DNA from: an uncultured Lachnospiraceae bacterium | Lineage (GTDB): Bacteria; Bacillota; Clostridia; Lachnospirales; Lachnospiraceae | NCBI GenBank assembly: GCA_947566705.1 | Contig: CANOLA010000020.1 | Location: 1 to 41,545 of the forward strand | Direction of reading: 5' to 3' | Length of the DNA stretch: 41,545 nt | Shown here: positions 39,808-41,545 of the stretch, one piece after another | Position numbering within the stretch: position 1 is the stretch's first letter | How the letters are laid out: each line of letters begins with the position of its first letter | Program-made: the position numbers and the translations under genes | The notes under the pieces: model-generated | Database searches by the model: none | What the model was told of the DNA's origin: nothing | The model's input: only the letters and a program-made list of their open reading frames with translations

Positions 39808-41098
39808 GATTCCCCCTGTCAGCATTCATGACACTATCCACCAGGCTTTGAATATCTCCTATTCTCATATACACCATCTTACGGTCAGGAGCCTTCAACC
39901 GGTACAGGTAGTCGTTATCCTCGCATAAATCCATGTATTTTTCCTGAACTTCATCCCGATTATAAACCAGACATTCCACCTGATGTTTAGACAGCTTTTT
40001 AACAACATAACACCATGATTCAAAAATCGCCTTGTTAATAGGCCTGCGACGTCCATCCCGGCATATTTTACGAAATGCATTTCTTCCCATAATACGGTAC
40101 ATACTCTCCATAACATATATAAATTCTGACTGGATTGTCTCCAGTAAACCAGTGTCAGCACAATTTAAGTATTTCATACCCTCATTCAGAAATTCATCAA
40201 TATTTCCCGTATAATCACTTAAGTCTAAATAGCAGAATGAAATATACCTTAACACAAATTCCCTGTCTAACATTCTCTCACTCTTTACGCTTCCATCCGT
40301 TGCAGCCAAAAAACTGTCCAGCCTGGCACATTCCTGCAGAAATACAGTGGCATTTCCCTGAAACAATGCATTTCTGATTTCCTGCGGCTCCAGTTCCAGA
40401 CCTCCGGTATTGATTCTCTTAAAAATATTAAATTTTACATTTGCAGGAGTGGCAGGGTTTACCAGATAAACGTTAATCACGGTTTCATCTATCCGTCTTT
40501 GGAATGCCCGTGGAAGCTGGTCATAACTGCACCCGTTTAATTCCGGAAAAAATTCCATTTCCTCCAGAACCAGTGTTTGATCCACCACAAACTCCCTCAA
40601 AGTTGTCACCCTCTGAAGCCCGTCAATAATCAACCACCGCCCATCATCTGATGCATCAAAATAAAATGCCGGCAACGGAATCCTCAGAAAAATTGATTCA
40701 ATCAGCTGGCTTTTCTGCCTCTTATTCCATAGCCCTGCTTTCCTTTGAAAAGAAGTATCAAACTCTATCTCATCATTTCTGATTCTTTTAAGCAATGCAT
40801 CCAAAGTCAGTGGTTTCATGGTTATATCTATCTTTGAGGGATCAAACGGTCTGAATTTTTCTCCTTCACAAGAATAAGCCGGTACATCCGGCTCTATGTC
40901 ATCCTGAATCATAGCTATGCCCCGCTCTGAAAAATAATTCATTACTTTATCATAATTCTGCTCATTCAGAGTAAATGTCATATAAACCAGATTCAGATTT
41001 ATACAGTTATTCTGACCTCTTGCAATTACTAAAAGTTTTTCCAAATCTTCCAGTTCATTCTGTTTAAATTTACTTTCATCTGAAATCGAAATACCCAT
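39800..41098 (-). CDS. DUF262 protein with an N-terminal sigma-70 region 1.1-like segment
   Basis: 432 residues from ATG 41098 (GGAG eight bases upstream; a 24-codon upstream extension is rejected). DUF262/GmrSD-like core: IEFDTSFQRKAGLWNKRQKS, LIESIFLRIPLPAFYF, the nucleotide-pocket motif IIDGLQRVTTL (DGLQR at 159-163, where DGQQR is usual) and FKRINTGG (226-233) with LEPQEIRNALF. Residues about 12-70 (LEDLEKLLVIARGQ, then NYDKVMNYFSERGIAMIQDD) resemble sigma-70 region 1.1. DUF262 proteins occur in modification-dependent restriction and anti-phage systems, often using NTP. First gene of the three-gene cassette. Function as phage defence is inferred from partners. Confidence 0.88.
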   Translation of the reverse strand: MGISISDESKFKQNELEDLEKLLVIARGQNNCINLNLVYMTFTLNEQNYDKVMNYFSERGIAMIQDDIEPDVPAYSCEGEKFRPFDPSKIDITMKPLTLDALLKRIRNDEIEFDTSFQRKAGLWNKRQKSQLIESIFLRIPLPAFYFDASDDGRWLIIDGLQRVTTLREFVVDQTLVLEEMEFFPELNGCSYDQLPRAFQRRIDETVINVYLVNPATPANVKFNIFKRINTGGLELEPQEIRNALFQGNATVFLQECARLDSFLAATDGSVKSERMLDREFVLRYISFCYLDLSDYTGNIDEFLNEGMKYLNCADTGLLETIQSEFIYVMESMYRIMGRNAFRKICRDGRRRPINKAIFESWCYVVKKLSKHQVECLVYNRDEVQEKYMDLCEDNDYLYRLKAPDRKMVYMRIGDIQSLVDSVMNADRGNHG

Positions 41099-41454
41099 TC
41101 TTCTTCTCCAGTATATTATTTCCTGCCATAATTTAATATATGCGGTACAATATAAAATGCCCGAAAGCATTTCCTATAGCATTTTTTTTATTTTATCATA
41201 TTCTTATGCAATGGGAAAGTTTATTTTTAAAAAGATAATATCCTCTCTTCTTCACCTCATATTTGAATTTCTGTATCATCCTGACCTACTGACACAGACA
41301 AATATTCGATTATTCCCAGCCTTGCCTCCTGCACCAGTATACTGTTATAATTACAGTAAACGCATCTGTCCCGCAGTTTTATCATGCAGTATCATACCGG
41401 AGGAATCAATACTTCCATGGAAAAAGGAAGCAGACGTCAGTTCCGGCACGGACG
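41099..41454. other. AT-rich region upstream of the defence-like cassette
   Basis: This stretch should hold the cassette promoter on the minus strand, but no box pair is convincing. The small stem AAATGC/GCATTT occurs near 41157-41174, followed on plus by an eight-T run. A plus-strand reading of 120 codons (41157-41519) has no ribosome site and an implausible composition, so no gene is called. The latter part may be the remains of a gene cut by the contig end. Confidence 0.4.
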
Positions 41455-41545
41455 TACTGTATAAAGAACGAGGTTATGATTTACAGCGTATCCAGGATGT
41501 AATCCAGGATACGCTGTAAATCATAACCTCGTTCTTTATACAGTA
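41455..41545. repeat. 39-bp perfect inverted repeat ending at the window edge
   Basis: The left arm (41455-41493, beginning TACTGTATAAAGAACG) and right arm (41507-41545, ending CGTTCTTTATACAGTA) are exact reverse complements over 39 bases, around a 13-base centre. The right arm stops at the very last base. A palindrome of this size exactly at an edge is typical of a contig-end fold-back artefact, but a true palindromic element is possible. Confidence 0.9.

Noticed and set aside
41157-41519. 120-codon plus-strand frame at the right edge
   Set aside because: No ribosome site, no recognisable domain, and it ends inside the terminal palindrome. Could be a gene fragment but not supportable.

Overview
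The window looks like chromosomal DNA from an endospore-forming Clostridia, most likely a Lachnospiraceae-type gut Firmicute. Supporting signs are a spoIVA gene, a tryptophan T-box leader, strong AGGAGG-type ribosome binding sites, moderately AT-rich DNA and tightly packed operons. No rRNA, tRNA, CRISPR array or insertion sequence was recognised. The last 91 bases are a near-perfect palindrome that ends exactly at the window end, so the right edge is probably a contig end.

Layout: 79-2354 holds two WYL-domain regulators (+). 2325-2592 is a small two-helix membrane protein broken by one base in an A7 run. 2912-4389 (-) is RNase HI followed by a secreted Cys-rich protein, behind a promoter whose spacer contains a G9 run. 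4592-8236 (+) is the most unusual gene: a soluble protein with a ClpB-D2-like AAA+ module, an FtsH-like AAA+ module, an M41 zinc protease and a C-terminal RNase H1 hybrid-binding domain. 8288-9548 (-) encodes a small unknown protein and a soluble MotA-like/FliG-like fusion. 9800-16363 holds spoIVA, malQ, a CLC anion transporter and a type I pullulanase.

16506-23534 (-) is a complete tryptophan operon in the order trpE-G-C-F-B-A-D (trpD is last), with a consensus promoter and a T-box leader carrying a UGG specifier. 23552-35937 (-) is a long unidirectional run. In transcription order it encodes a chemoreceptor, a LysM/M14 peptidase, an ASKHA 2Fe-2S protein, uppP, a phosphopantetheinyl transferase, a GreA-family factor, metF, an unknown protein, an SDR, a solute-binding lipoprotein and a Cache-HAMP-PAS-GGDEF diguanylate cyclase. 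36106-37641 holds a ThrH-like phosphatase and a DUF362 protein, convergent.

37761-41098 (-) is a compact three-gene cassette resembling a phage-defence operon: a DUF262 protein with an N-terminal segment like sigma-70 region 1.1, an AAA/DUF3696 ATPase overlapping it by 8 bases, and an unrecognised third protein.

The best candidates for undescribed biology are the AAA-AAA-M41-hybrid-binding fusion beside a divergent RNase HI that lacks that domain, with the MotA/FliG-like pair converging on it, and the DUF262/DUF3696 cassette. All calls come from reading the sequence and protein motifs; no database search was run.
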